Assembly (NCBI GenBank): GCA_014058105.1
Contig: JACGCM010002535.1
Span: 3,100,001-3,164,000 of the forward strand
From: Kingdonia uniflora
Lineage: Eukaryota; Streptophyta; Magnoliopsida; Ranunculales; Circaeasteraceae
Length of the DNA stretch: 64,000 nt
Direction of reading: 5' to 3'
Positions 1 through 12,536 of the stretch are shown here, in pieces. Both the position numbers and the translations under genes were made by a program. How positions within the stretch are numbered: position 1 is the first letter of the stretch; each line of letters begins with the position of its first letter. The notes under the pieces were generated by a model that was not told the origin of the DNA, did no database searches, and saw only the letters and a list, made by a program, of their open reading frames with translations.

Positions 1-229
1 TCGTCCGAAACAGCAAGCACTTCCAGATCTACTTGAATTATCAGCCAAATGTTTTGATACAGAAGTAGGAACAAACTGAAGGTGTAACGTAGCTACTGTA
101 CCTTTTGCCATAACCTTTATTGCTTCTTCTTGCATAATGTGGCTGCCTATCTTCATGCGTTCGAAGGCATGTTGTACCACAAATGTGCGCATTTCTCCAA
201 AATATAGTTGGCCAAAGACTACCTTTCAT
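1..229 (-). other. possible partial exon, unrecognised, at window edge
   Basis: On the minus strand one frame stays open from the window edge to about position 200 and has a protein-like composition (it contains the stretches HAFERMKIGSHIMQEEA and VATLHLQFVPTSVSKHL). I do not recognise the family. It could be the start of a neighbouring gene running off the left edge, or chance. It is oriented opposite to the xylanase gene that follows. Confidence 0.2.
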
Positions 230-344
230 CTCTCTCTATGACTTGCATTTCAACCTGACAAGGACAGAGACAAAACACTCACAACATGAATATCTAGTCA
301 TATCTATCACTCTAATATGGTTATAACCTTTTAACTATTTTCTC

Positions 345-3300
345 ATGACAATTTTAACTGATGCAGCATTGACAATTAATGCTCTATCATATGACTATAC
401 ATCAACAATAGAGGCAAGTTTTCTTATATTTTCAGTTTGATAAGTATGTATAGTTCTCAATTTATTAAAACTTTTATACTATTTTCCTCATTTTTGTGGT
501 AATTACTTTTATAGTGCTTAGCACAACCTCATAAACCTCAATATGGTGGAGGAATTATCATTAATCCGAAATTTGACCATGGTTTGGAAGGATGGACTGT
601 ATTTGGTGGTGCAAAGATAGAAAGCAGAAAATCACATGATGGAAACAGTTTCATTGTCGCTCATAGTCGAAATAAATCATATGACTGTTTCTCACAAAAG
701 CTTCACTTGGAGAAGGGAAAACTTTACACTTTATCTGGTAACCGCTCGAGTTTTTTCGTATAAGCTTTAGATAAGGTGTGAAGTTTGAGTTAATAACCTC
801 TTTTTCTGACAGCTTGGATACAGGTGAGCAAAGGAAGTGTTCTGGTCACAGTTTCTTTCAAAACTAAAAGCGGGTTTATGAATGCTGGTGGGGTTTTAGC
901 CGAGTCTGGTTGCTGGACAATGCTTAAAGGTGGCCTAACTGTCGACACCTCGGGGCCTGCTGAAATCTATTTTGAGGTAATTGCAACATCTTTACTCCCC
1001 AAATCCTAGAAAAACCCAACTTTTACACAGATTTTCTCTCAATATTGTTGTACTTCAGAGCAAAAACACAGATGTTGAAATATGGGTAGACAGTGTTTCG
1101 TTACAGTCGTTCACCGAAGAGCAATGGAGAGTTGACCAAGATAAAACTATAGAGCAGGTACCATAAATAACATAACTGAATTTAGGTAGGTTTTAACCGA
1201 TTCACTAAGTTTCACGAAATGCCATTTATATCCACAGGCACGCAAAAGAAATGTGAAACTTCACGCAGTCGACTCCCAAGGTAAAAGCCTAGTCGGTGCA
1301 AAGGTTTTCATTAAACAAAATAGACCAGGATTCCCATTTGGAGCAGCCATGGATAAGACTATCCTGAATAACCCTACCTATCAGAAATGGTTTGTCTCTA
1401 GATTTAAGGTGACCACATTTGAAAACGAGATGAAGTGGTATAGTACTGAGCAGAACCCTGGTAGAGAAGATTATTCGACTGCTGATGCCATGCTAAAATT
1501 TGCCAAAGGGTACGGGATTTCCGTCAGAGGCCACAATATTCTATGGGACGATCCAAACTATCAACCTTCATGGATCAAATCACTTTCACCTGATCAACTC
1601 AGAGCAGCATCTGAGAAGAGAATCAACTCTGTCGTATCCAAGTATGCTGGGCAAGTTATTGCCTGGGATGTTATGAACGAAGACCTGCACTTTTCATACT
1701 TTGAAGACAAGTTGGGGAGTGATTTTTCAAGAGTTGTATTTCAAAAAGTTCATCAGCTTGACTCCAAAACACTCATGTTTTTGAATGACTTTAATACAGT
1801 AGAAGATAGTAGAGATGGGAAGACGGTACCCGGCATGTATCTGAAGAAGCTGAGAGAGATATTGGGCTTCTTTGGGAACAGTGTACCCATAGGGATCGGG
1901 CTTGAGGGCCATTACAGTACACCCAACATTCCTTACATGAGAGCTGCCATTGATACTCTAGCTGCAGCAAGAATGCCCATATGGCTTACAGAAGTTGATG
2001 TCTCTAGCAACCAAAATCAGGTATCATCTCTTGCAAATTTTGTTACAAGTGGGGTGAGTTAAATCTAGTAATAAAAGAATAAGACTGATGCTAAGAACTG
2101 TAGACATGTAGTATCAATTTTGGGATACAATGATAATACAAAATAAAAACAAGCTAGAATATACCAACTGCATTTTATGGATATGTTGTTGGAGTGTATG
2201 TGTGTAACTACACATATCTACTTTAGTCCCACATTAGCATAACCTGGTAAGCCGCATATCCAATCCTTGAACCAACAGTTGAAAGTTTCATAACACAAAC
2301 ACAAACACAAATTAGCAACAAGAAACCTCCAATTCATTAGTAGCACGTGCCTGAAACAGGATTAGATATAGATCTGATCAACTTCTTTGTTGTTATCCTT
2401 CTTCAACAAAGCTAGGGTAGAGATTGAGACGCAAAAGTACAACTAGAGATGATAATTGCCGAAATTGGCACAGATGAGAGACATCACAAACGCGTAATCA
2501 AAGGAGTTTCTTCTCCTTTTAAACCCCAACCATTAACAAACTAAGGTAGCAAGCATGGTCTGAAGTTCACAAATTTGGAAAATATATCTTCAGCTACTAG
2601 GGGTTTCAAATCCTCATAAAACATGACAGTGAAATTTCATGAGTGATCCGGCAATGGCAATAGTCACCCCAGCGGAAGTGAGAAAGCTTCAAGGTTTTAA
2701 CAATATAAAAAAAGGAAAACTAGAAGAAAAAATTTCCCGAAATAATTCAAGAAGAAACACTGAACTTTGGTGTGCTATTTCATAGATTGATCATTCAATC
2801 ACGATTAGAAGAGAAGACAATTCCCGATAGAGAAGATTTAAATGAAAAGAAACATAAATTACTGTTCACGCTAAGTAAAAGCTTCCAAATTGTTTGCGAA
2901 TATTACCGGATTTATTTTTTCCCTAGTAATCCGGCGACGACAATTGCCACCGCTCTGATACCATGTAGAAATAAATAAGAAGAGAAATATTATTCACTCT
3001 TGAATTGATAATAAATTACAACTTATATAACAGGGGCTCTCTAAGCTATTTCTATTCCTACCCAATGTGAGACTAAAGTAGACATGTGTAGTTACACATA
3101 CACTCCAACATATGTTTGTTACTTTTGTAGTTTGCATGTATTGTGTTCCTAAGAAGAACGAAGGCAATAAGGGCTAGATCAACCATTATGATTCAAAAGA
3201 AATTAGAAACTTGTAAAGGTGCAGTAACTTGTGAACTAATTAAGAAACCAGGCTAACTTTCTTCATGGTATGTTACTGACATTTGAGTATCATGCGACAG

Positions 3301-3648
3301 GCGTTGTACTTAGAGCAGATCCTGAGGGAGGCATACGCTCACCCTGCAGTCCACGGAATTATATTATGGACAGCGCGTCGTCCAGAGGGATGTTACAGAA
3401 TGTGTTTGACGGATAATAGTTTCAGGAACCTCCCAACAGGAGATGTGGTGGATAAACTTCTAAGAGAGTGGCGGCAAATGAGCCTGGAGGACACTACAGA
3501 TGAAAACGGCTTCTTTGAGGCTTCTCTCGTCCATGGAGATTATGATGTGACAATATCTCACCCCTCTATGAATTCCTCCACTAAAAGCTTTGCAACGACA
3601 ACTGGAACTTCACAGGAAACAACACTCCATTTCCAAATCAAAGCATGA
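345..3648 (+). CDS. GH10 endo-1,4-beta-xylanase with CBM22-like module
   Basis: Six exons are inferred: 345-413, 515-737, 813-976, 1059-1157, 1238-2020 and 3301-3648. They join in frame to 561 residues. Residues about 30-175 form a carbohydrate-binding (CBM22-like) module, with GWTVFGGAKIE and SGCWTMLKGG as typical stretches. Residues about 190-500 are the GH10 barrel. The acid/base Glu is in WDVMNED (about E333) and the nucleophile Glu in WLTEVDV (about E437), so catalysis looks intact. The family cleaves beta-1,4-xylan in the cell wall. Two points are odd. Intron 1 appears to start with GC (AG|GCAAGT) instead of GT. The ATG at 345, which lies after an in-frame stop, gives only 23 codons before intron 1 and no hydrophobic signal peptide, although secreted relatives have one. 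The true 5' exon may be lost or unrecognised. Intron 5 (2021-3300) contains an LTR element. Confidence 0.88.
414..514 (+). other. GC-AG intron 1 of the xylanase gene
   Basis: The reading frames of exon 1 (ending STIE) and exon 2 (starting CLAQPHKPQYGG) join exactly if the intron runs from GCAAGT at 414 to ATAG at 514. GCAAGT after AG is the usual form of the rare GC-AG intron class. No GT donor nearby preserves the conserved TIE-C-L junction known from plant GH10 proteins. Confidence 0.6.
2187..3110 (-). mobile_element. small copia/TRIM-like LTR element in xylanase intron 5
   Basis: On the minus strand 3110-2964 reads as a 147-bp LTR: it starts TGTTGGAGTG, contains a TATA-like TTATATAAG and ends TTTCTACA. 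It is followed directly by a primer-binding site TGGTATCAGAGC (2963-2952), complementary to initiator tRNA-Met. The other end (2187-2235) matches the first ~48 bases of this LTR, but in inverted orientation instead of as a direct repeat. The body has no long coding frame. It is therefore a small LTR element or fragment, rearranged so that its ends are inverted. It lies wholly in the intron, so the host exons are untouched. Confidence 0.65.
2952..2963 (-). other. tRNA-iMet primer-binding site of the intronic LTR element
   Basis: The plus strand reads GCTCTGATACCA, the reverse complement of TGGTATCAGAGC, the standard plant copia/TRIM primer-binding site. It abuts the TCTACA end of the 147-bp LTR. 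Confidence 0.8.
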
Positions 3649-4010
3649 CATTCGTTCATTTTGCCAGACTTAGTTCAAATAGAAATTTCTCATTCTTATC
3701 AATAAATGAGTACTAAGGCTCAGTCCACTGATGATCATATCATACTTGGGATTTGGCTTGAATTTTTCAAATCCAGACTATTACTCCACCAATAATCATA
3801 CCATATAGGCTTATTCCTCATGTGGCATACTCTCCAATATCATAAATAAGAAATATCATCTTTTTTATATGGATACTAGCTTTTGATCAAAATCATCACA
3901 TTAATTCCTTTTTCTCAGCTTTCTTTTGTTGTTCATGGACTGTAAGTTGAAGTCTTTTATGTTTTTATTCAAGTTTACTCCGTCTTTGAATGGTGCTTCT
4001 ATTGAGCCGC
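3649..4010. other. 3' flank of xylanase gene, no further gene seen
   Basis: AT-rich sequence following the TGA of the xylanase gene. AATAAA-like words (e.g. CAATAAATGAG near 3700) could serve in 3' end formation. No reading frame, repeat or RNA gene is apparent. Confidence 0.5.
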
Positions 4011-4700
4011 GCCGCGGAAGCCGACCACCGATTCGATCCGATTTGCTATGAACAAACTAAAGGAATAAACACAATTACAAGGGAACACATATTTACCGTA
4101 GTTCGGTAAATTGTCTACGTCCACACAAAATAGAGAGAGAGTTATATTCAAGGATCCAAAGTTACAATCACAACCTATTTGAGATCTCTCAAGGTTTTTG
4201 TGGGATTGCTGTTATGTTCGTTCGAACGGGCATCATAGCCGTTCGAATGAACCTCGGGTTTTTGGCTCAAATCTGCCTCAACTTATTTGAAGACTCAAAA
4301 AGTCGTTCGAGCGACAATCAGTTTATGCCTAAAAACCGATCCAGCGTGTTGAGTTGCTTGATGTCGTTCGAACGAGACTTATAGTCGTTCGAACGACAAT
4401 GCGGAGGTTAGTTTTGTGAGATTTGTTTGAAGCCTCTTGTTTGTCTCGAGATACGAGTGATTGTATTTGGCTGTCTCAAGTATATAAGGGAGAGTTTAGG
4501 TTTTTTAGAAGCCACCTTTGGGAAGATCTTTTGTGGGAGGAATTCTTGTGAGAGAAACCTCAATTGTTTATAAAGATTGTAACATTGGTGTGGATGTAGG
4601 CAATTGCCAAACCACCTTAAATACTTGTTGTTGGTTATTAATTGTGTATTCCTATTTACTTGTTTGCGCCCTAATCGAATCGATCGGAGTTCGACTTCCG
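4010..4700 (+). mobile_element. LTR relic with CGTTCGAACG palindromes
   Basis: This stretch contains the phrase TTTACCGTAGTTCGGTAAAT followed by GTCTACGTCCACAC, a motif seen in many eudicot LTR-element ends. Then come five variants of the palindrome CGTTCGAACG (about 4215-4400), a TATA box (GTATATAAGGGAGAG, about 4479) and leader-like sequence. No pol coding sequence is attached. A related copy lies inverted at 12200-12536. I infer a solo or truncated LTR. Confidence 0.5.
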
Positions 4701-6376
4701 TACGTAAAAACATGTAATTACCGACCTTTTTGGATAATAATTTACGATTCGCTACTATATTGTTTTATTGTTGAAGAATCCGACTTCCATTACCAGTCGT
4801 AATTTTATAACCCCCATCGTTTGCTATTTTCGTAGTTTTATTTGTCTTCAAAAATACGACTTTTGTCCGAGTCAAGAAAACGTAGCAATTTCAACTGTGG
4901 ACACTGTCGTTTCTCGCTTTTCACCCAATTATAACTGCTGATTCAGAATACAATCTAAAATTGCTTTTAAAAATAACTAATTCTACTAAAAACTTCTCCA
5001 CGATTTCAACACCTATCTTATCTCCGGGTGTCCATCATCTCTCTGTGATAACCTTTCTCTCATCTCATTCCTTTTCCTAGAAACCCTTAAAGTAAAATAA
5101 TTCAGGCTCCAAACTCTTGATTTCTTCAATAACTTACCGAAACGCACAATGATTATTGTGTTATCTGATCTACTGCGGAGAATATTTTCTTTCGTACTGC
5201 GAGGAACGCACAATGGTTCTGCCCGTCTTGCAGTAATCATAAAAGGTGTAAAAGTAGGTAAATTGATTTCTTCGATTTCTAACTTTTTCCCCCCTATAAA
5301 TCCATTAATGGGGTTCTCTATTTTACCATATTTTGTACAATTTTTTCTAATTCAAAGTAAATACATCGATTTTTATATTTACATAGAGAGATTGGGATTT
5401 TTGTTGTACATGTTCTCTTATAGATTTATTATTGGCTTGAGCTGTTTAGATTCCTTTTCTAATTTTACCCAAATCTTTGTAAGAGGTGAGTGGCAAAGAA
5501 AAAGAGTAGGAAGCAGTTGTATCAAACTAGTTTTTCTGTATCCTTGGTTTTTTCTTATGAATTTAAGGTGTATTGGTCCTCACTCTACCATTTTATCGAT
5601 CGATACATTACAATTGTTTTCTAAAACATAAATTGTCTTTGCTATGCCGATTTAAGTTCTTACTATCGATTTGGTAATGCTGCTTTGATGATTGATTACG
5701 TGAGGTATGCAACTATGATGCATTATCATTTCCTAATGCAAGTTATATTTTCTAATTTAAAATATTTAGCCAATCATACTTATACTCTCCATGTCTATTT
5801 TTTTAATTGCATTACTTTAGATATGAAACGAGTTTATTCTAGTTTTTAAGCTTGATCTTGTTCTTAGATTTGACTTTATAACTTGTTTCTAAAATGTCTT
5901 CATTATCTGAATGGTGTAGTTTGACATCTGGAATTTGAAGCTTATTTCAACTTAGTCTCCTGTCACACCCAAGTAATGTGTCCCTATTGAAGCTTGCTTA
6001 TTTGGTTCTCTTTAGCAACTCTATGATAATGAACTATAGTGAAATTGATTTTTTGGTGTAGGCGAAGTTGAGATCAGTATCTTGGCTCAAACAAGTATGA
6101 ATATCTTTATTCATAGGTTCCAATCTGTTGAATTAGAAGGTACCTGTTTCAAGTCCAAGAACTTACTTTCTTTCAATTGTCAGTATGCATAGTTGTGTTT
6201 TAGAAAGAGTGATAATCCAGTAATGATTCATTCACCCAGTATATCAAAAGGGTGGCTGCTAAACCCATGTTTTGCAGCGGACCATCTTGGGATATATAAG
6301 GCATCAAATAGTCAGTTGATTCAAACCATCTGCATCTACGAGGGGTTCTGATGGATGGAGTATCCTATACAAAAAT

Positions 6377-6468
6377 CCTTACTGAATACTCCTATGGAAA
6401 GGTATTCAGTAAGAAGATCACGCCTGATGGTTGTATAATGGATACTCCCGATGGAGTATTCAGTAAGG
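6377..6468. repeat. hairpin: 16-bp perfect inverted repeat
   Basis: CCTTACTGAATACTCC at 6377-6392 is perfectly inverted at 6453-6468 (GGAGTATTCAGTAAGG), with a 60-base loop that contains a third partial copy (GGTATTCAGTAAG, 6401-6413). The same 16-mer recurs at 9344-9359. Confidence 0.75.
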
Positions 6469-9219
6469 TTTGGGCCATATGGAAACTGCTTTTCTTGCCG
6501 GTTCAGCCCTGGGTGGGGATGCGATCAATATATACATGCTTATATTTAGCCGTGTCTTATTAGGAGTTTTTTTGGCGATCTTCAGCTAAGTAACTTCTTC
6601 AAGAATCTTCTGAATGCTGGTCATGTCGCTTTTTTCTTGACCACTTAAGGAGTTTTTGTCAAATAAATGGATAAACTTTGAGAGCTCTTGAAAACAAGTT
6701 GAACTTCACTAGCCACGCTACACAGCCTGCAGATGTCATTTTACTAATAAAATGACAATCGATTGTTCATCTTTGGGCTTCAGGAAATAAGAAAAGCACA
6801 CAACCTAGTAAGAGAAGTTTCCCATGATCCAGTTCGATTACCTGATACATAGTTAGGGGCCAGCAAATATATCGACCCGCTCTATAACCTTATTTGATTA
6901 AAAACCTGAGGATCTTATTAGTAGAAGATTTAAGATTTTCATTTTCTAGGGTATAAGTTTTCTCTTGAAATGGATATCTTCAATATTAGGTTTAATTTTT
7001 CTTTCTTATTGCATAGGAACTTTTGATTGGTTTTGTTTGTATATTGCCCGATCCGTGTTTGTGGTTGCTTAAAACAGCAAAAAGTGGAAGCAGCTTTTTT
7101 AGTCGAGGGATCGTTTTTTCATATTTTCAACTTCAATACCACTGCCTGTTGCTGCTGCTGCACATGGAAAGTACAATTTTGTTTTGTGTTTAGCATGTTT
7201 TGATGGCATCTATCGGGTCATCAACATTGATACAACAGTGATACGTACACGTGTCATTTCAAGCATATAGCTGAATGCTATAGAAACTGAATAAATTGAG
7301 ATTGTCTTTTACAAAAAAAAAAAAGATCGTGCTGACAGAGGCGCATTAAATCTTAAGAAGATGGGGTGTCATTCTTAAGTATGTCACGACAATACTTGCT
7401 CTGTTGTGACATTAATGAATTTTAAAGAGAAGGGAATGCAATAAAGTTTTCATTTTGTAAAATTACATACCATATATTGCTGAATACAACTTGCATATTT
7501 GATACATCTAATGCATTTAATTAGTGGACGTTAAAGAGCATTCACTGTAGATGTTGTTAAAGTCACTCCCTGTGATACATCTAATGTTCAATATAACCTG
7601 TTCTACTTAAATCAAACAGGGCTCAATAAGGGCTCTAGAGGTTCAATGAATGGTCAAGTTGGTGCAAGTCACTCGCTATGAATTTCACAATTAACATTAA
7701 CCAATAAATAAATAAATAATAATGACACAGAAAATTAAGTTCTCACTTTGCGCTTCCACATTCATTAGTAATGTGTATAATCTCTTACAAGAAGTACCTT
7801 ATATGGTGAAGCAATAAGATTTGAGGAGAGTAGAGTAAAAAAGACAAAGAGAGTGAACAGAAGAAGAGAAATGGGGAATCAAATCGTAGTTGGGGATGTT
7901 GGTTTAGGATTTAGTATTGGGTGATATTTTCTTGGAGATGATATTGATGTGAGGAGTACATCCATAGAAATTTCAGTCAATTATAAAGGTCCCTGAACAT
8001 TAAACAACATATTAGTTGGTGTAGATTATCAATTCTAAACATTATTATATGTTAAACAGTCTCTCCTGAATCCTTGATAGCCCTAGTTGAGATGGAATTT
8101 TATCTGTATTAACTCAGAGTTTTATCTATCACCTCCATAATTCTCCATAAAGAAAAGAGAAAAAGGAAACTCTTTGGTTCCGCCCCCGATTCTCGACCCA
8201 CTGGCTGAATTTCCTAGCTCCAGCAGTGGTGAAGAGATCTCCAATTATGTCATGAAATTTGTGTAAAAAGTTCTGTTCCTCCGTCTCAAGCCATACTATA
8301 TTTGCTATTTATATACGATTTAACGTGCACTATACGTGGGAACTATTGTGCAATGCATCTGCTCTATAACTCAATTTTTAGGTAAATGAAGTTGTCCTAA
8401 ACATAGTATTTGTTCTAGTTCGCAGCTTGCTAGAATTCTGATTATTTATGGTTTTTAGTTATCAAAGTTTGCAGCAATGTACCACATTTCTTATTGACAT
8501 ATAATAATGCGGCTTGTGGAACTTTTATTTTTGTTAGATCATGTTCTATGATGCATAACTTTGAGCATAAATCACTAGATTCATGTATATACTGAGTACT
8601 AACAAAAGAGAATATGATTTACAGCTTCTATTATTGTCGCAAAAGAGGAGAAATGGCGTAGAATGGCCATTTGGATCCGGGTGCAAGAATTCTAGGCTCT
8701 GACCGGAATCCCCATCACAAGTCCTATTATATCTCTTGCGGTCGGGAGTGAAGAAAAAGCCCTTCGTGCCAGCAGGTCTCTCTCTCTAGCACTTACTCAC
8801 ACACACACATACACACCTAAAATCATACGTGTATACACTTACACAAACAATCAATAGGACTATCTGCTGACTACTACTTGCTACTCATCATCATGGCACA
8901 TGCACTTATTGGAATCTGGTTTTCAAGTGACAGCAATCAGACCTCCGTCTTCTAATGCCTACAGGTAATTTACTGCATTATTTTCATCACGCTTGATTAA
9001 GTATGTATGTTGAAAATTACATTTTGTAAGTTGTTGGCTTAATAGTTTTACCATTATTAAACATACTTGGATGATACCAATATGATATATGGGAACTATT
9101 GAGGATACTCTGAGCGATGCCTAAGACATGATGCCACCTCTCAATTGTCCAAGCACTCTTAGAACTCCGACCGGTTCATTGACCCTAGTAATGATATCAG
9201 GAGCATTTTTCTATAGGGA

Positions 9220-9400
9220 GGTTTGGGCAATATGCTTGACAAAGGCGTGATCTTCTTACTTTGTTGAAGAAACTGCAAAGCCAATTGGCATGTGCACAAT
9301 ATGCTCAACAAATCCCAGTTATTTATCCATTATACAGCCATCAGGAGTATTCAGTAAGGATTTTTTAACTGAATACCATGCATATTGCATCAGGAGTATC
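9220..9400. repeat. shuffled inverted copy of the 6.4-kb hairpin locus
   Basis: GGAGTATTCAGTAAGG (9344-9359) equals one arm of the 6.4-kb hairpin. Just upstream, TATCCATTATACAGCCATCA (about 9325-9344) is the reverse complement of 6425-6444 with one mismatch. GGCGTGATCTTCTTACT (9247-9263) is the reverse complement of 6409-6425. The blocks occur in a different order and orientation from the 6.4-kb locus. Confidence 0.7.
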
Positions 9401-12199
9401 CATCTTGATATGTTGTCTGAGTTGCTGATAGCACTCCAACTACGACCAGTGATGGGGTTTAAGGAGGTTGCAGACAAATAACAAGCTAGGAGTTTATTAT
9501 TTGAAGGAAGACACCTCCTCCTTCTTATGTTCTCAATATTGGGCTGTCCTGTGGATCACACAGTTCAACACATTATACATTTGTTAGATGATGTTGAAGA
9601 AGAAACAACATGGGCAATATAGTTGGCTGCAGTGCATTTTACTTGCTGATGGGTTTATGCAAATCACCCCATTAAATTAATATGACGATTACTCTTCTCT
9701 GCATATTAGGAACCTGAAAACCATTATAAGTTGAGTCTTCTTGTCATAGTTCACTTTCTAATACTTAAACAAGCGATGTAGTTTGGTGTAGTTTGCTTGT
9801 AAATTCGAAGCTTAGAGTCTAGGGAACTTTATCATTCTCAAGTAAGATAAATTATGCCAAAAAAGAAAAATTGTCAAAATTTTATGTCCCTTTGAAAATT
9901 TGAAAAAGGCTTCTTGATAAAGCCTTATTCAAAAATGAGATAGAATGGAAATGACAAAAATTTGAGAGCTTCTTTCCGCCCTTCCACTTGTATTTATCCC
10001 CTCTATCTTACTACTTTTACTGAATATAGCGATGTTTTATTCAGACCAAGGTTCTCAATATTTTAAGATTAGTACATCCGGCAAGACAGAAAAAAAAAAA
10101 AAAAAAAAAACAGGTTAATATTCAACTGATTGATTATTATGATTGTATTTTTACAAAACCGAAAAAAGGGTCTACAAATAGAGTTGAGTACAATGATAAT
10201 CGAAATAGTTATATTCTATTGGAAAGGATTTTGTTTCTGATGATCCCCTTAATTATACTTCTGTACTTCTGTAGGTTTCTCTTGAACATCTACGCTATTC
10301 ATACACCTATGTCAGTATCACTAAACTGGGAAATACGTTATTTGTACTTCTCGAAATTGAGTGCTTTTGGACGATCCGGAGAAATTTATGGTTCTCTTTT
10401 CAATTTCTGTTAGTAGAATTTTTAACTTAACAAGATTACTTTGTTGTTGCCACACTTTTGAGCTTTATATCACAGTTAAAGAAGTTAGTCAACTTAATGT
10501 TTGTCGCCATACTATTAAACATTATGAACGGCGTGGAAGAGTCTTGTGCAATTGTGTATTGGGTTAGGATATCATAAACTGGTAAAATTCGTATTATAAT
10601 ATTCATTAATAGAATATAAAAATATTTAGGTGAGAGCTTTGTTCCTTTTCTTTTCCACTTCAATTATTTATGCTTCTCCTTTTCTATGAGACCTAACATA
10701 AGAATTCATTACTTAATCTCTGGCTGTGGTTCCCGACCCTTAAGTCCCTGTTGTGGATGTTATTATAGTTCTTTCAATTAACGAAGATGATGCACTTTCT
10801 GAATCTTCAGGCACTGTAACTACCATGCTCCTTCTTTGAAGTAGATTAATTTGTACTGTTGTAGCTCGGACAGCCAGACAAATGTTGGACTGCAGTTGAA
10901 GTTCATAGTTGCTAGTACCCGTAATTTCTATATCATTGCTGTTTAATTTTGATATAAACTTGCTACTTGTTTTTCATTTTTTAGATTTTAAGGTATTGCA
11001 CTTGCACACATTTGGTTTTTCTCAATCATTCCTATCCTTTTTAATTGTAAGATTATACACTACTGGATTGCGAGGTCACCGCATTGTAGGGGATTGTGAC
11101 TACTAGTAACTGCAGTGTGGTTTAAGTGAGTGGCTTTTTTTCTTCGATATATTGCGATGACTTGCTCATTTTAATAATTATATTCTCATTGGTTTATTTG
11201 ATTGTTTCCATTTGTAGTTAGTGTGTTTCAAACGCTTAATAACAAAGTTATAGAACTATGTGCAAGGGAAATAATTGGTGATCATAGCCAAGGGAATTCC
11301 ATAAGTTATCTGACTTCCTAGACAATACCATGCGTCGATAGGAAGGTATATTTTGAATTGTCTATTATATATTTGATACTATGTTTTAAGTATATATGCA
11401 TATAATTTAGTTTCTGACTTTGGCATAAAGACATTGGTAAACTATGAGTTTGCTTTTGTCATAGATATCGATATGCAACAGTAGGTTACTTAATCAAGTT
11501 TGAGTTTTTCTTTTGAAATAACGATTAAAGTAAGATATCATTAGAAATATTTATTAATTAATATATATAATAATATACGTTTCAGAGCCCAATGAGAGTT
11601 TAGAATAAGAAACAAAAAGTCTAGTTCGATCTAAGAACGTTGCTTGCCCATAAACGTTTCTAATTTTATAACTTTGGCATTTTCATGCCTTAATAGAACT
11701 ATAAGCTTAAAAAAAGAATAGCACTCATTAAGTTGAGAGGATGATGGTTAAAATCCATCTAGTTCTAATTTATTTTTATTTTTGTTGTTGTTGTAAATTA
11801 GAATATTTTATTAAATTAGTATGAAACGTCTTACATCTCCGTCGAAAATTATGAGAAATGCTACATATTTTAAAACTTATTTTGGAGTCGCTAGATTATG
11901 ACGCATAAAACAACGGATAAATGAGTTGCAATATGCAACAAATGCGACAAAAATTATGACTCATACGTATGTCATTTTTTTGCGACAAAAAAAAGATAAA
12001 CTTTTGTGTCGCAAATTTTACGAAAAGTAGCAGATATTACGACTTAGTGTACATTCGTAAAATTACGACTCAGGTAAAAATCGCAAACAAAAAACTACTG
12101 TAAAAATTGCGACACTTATTTCGACCAAAAATAAAGGCGATTTCAGAAAAATACGACCGACTTGCTAAGTCTTTTTTTACTCTTTTTTACGTAGTGGCG

Positions 12200-12536
12200 G
12201 CGTGGCCTAACAGCTTTCTCTCCAAAAGATTCCTCACAAATAGATCTCCCCAAGGGTGGTTAAGAAATAACCCTAAGTCTCTCTTATATAGTGGGTAGAC
12301 TTATTACATTAATACCAATCTCGAGGCAGAACCAATGGTCTAAACGACCTCTAAAAATCAAATCTATGCATCGTTGTTCGAACGACTATGAGTCTCGTTC
12401 GAATGGATTTAAGCAAACCAAACGAAGTTTGTAACTTGGTCAATTTTTAGGCAAAAAACTAAGTCTCGTTCGAATGGCTATGAAGCCCATTCGAATGACC
12501 AAGAGACTCTAAGAAAAGATTGTAACTATGTATACT
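12200..12536 (-). mobile_element. LTR relic, inverted relative of the 4.0-4.7 kb LTR
   Basis: Read on the minus strand this stretch parallels 4210-4560 in order: paired CGTTCGAACG-type motifs around an ATAG spacer, a CTCGAGAT phrase, a TATA box (ACTATATAAGAGAGACT, near 12285), then a CACCCTTGGGGAGATC and GTGAGGAAT leader. Identity is moderate. It ends where the gypsy 5' LTR begins. Confidence 0.5.

Larger units (their letters stand above)
4700..12200. mobile_element. long non-coding segment, possibly a decayed CACTA-like element
   Basis: The right edge at about 12190-12196 reads TTTTTTACGTAGTG, i.e. CACTACGTAAAAAA inverted. The 300 bases before it (11880-12180) are packed with short GCGAC/GTCGTA-type words in both orientations, as in subterminal regions of CACTA elements. 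The left side (4740-4920) has similar words (TCGTAATTTTATAAC, ATACGACTTTTGTC), but no clear CACTA start is visible near 4700. No transposase is visible, only AT-rich DNA, A-runs (7311-7324, 10091-10111) and a CA-rich stretch (about 8790-8830). A 36-codon ATG frame at 5149 followed by a possible GTAGGT donor could be a captured exon. The element call is tentative. Confidence 0.35.

Noticed and set aside
5149..5631. 160-codon open frame as a gene
   Set aside because: After the first 36 codons the sequence is very AT-rich, with Phe/Leu/Ile-rich low-complexity translation typical of intron or spacer DNA.
6377..6468. microRNA precursor
   Set aside because: Only 16 bp pair perfectly, with a third partial copy in the loop that could pair alternatively; no extended duplex typical of plant precursors is seen. 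Small-RNA data would be needed.
6351..6563. 70-codon open frame over the 6.4-kb hairpin
   Set aside because: It is made of inverted repeat blocks and has no protein-like motif; the open frame is a by-product of the repeat.
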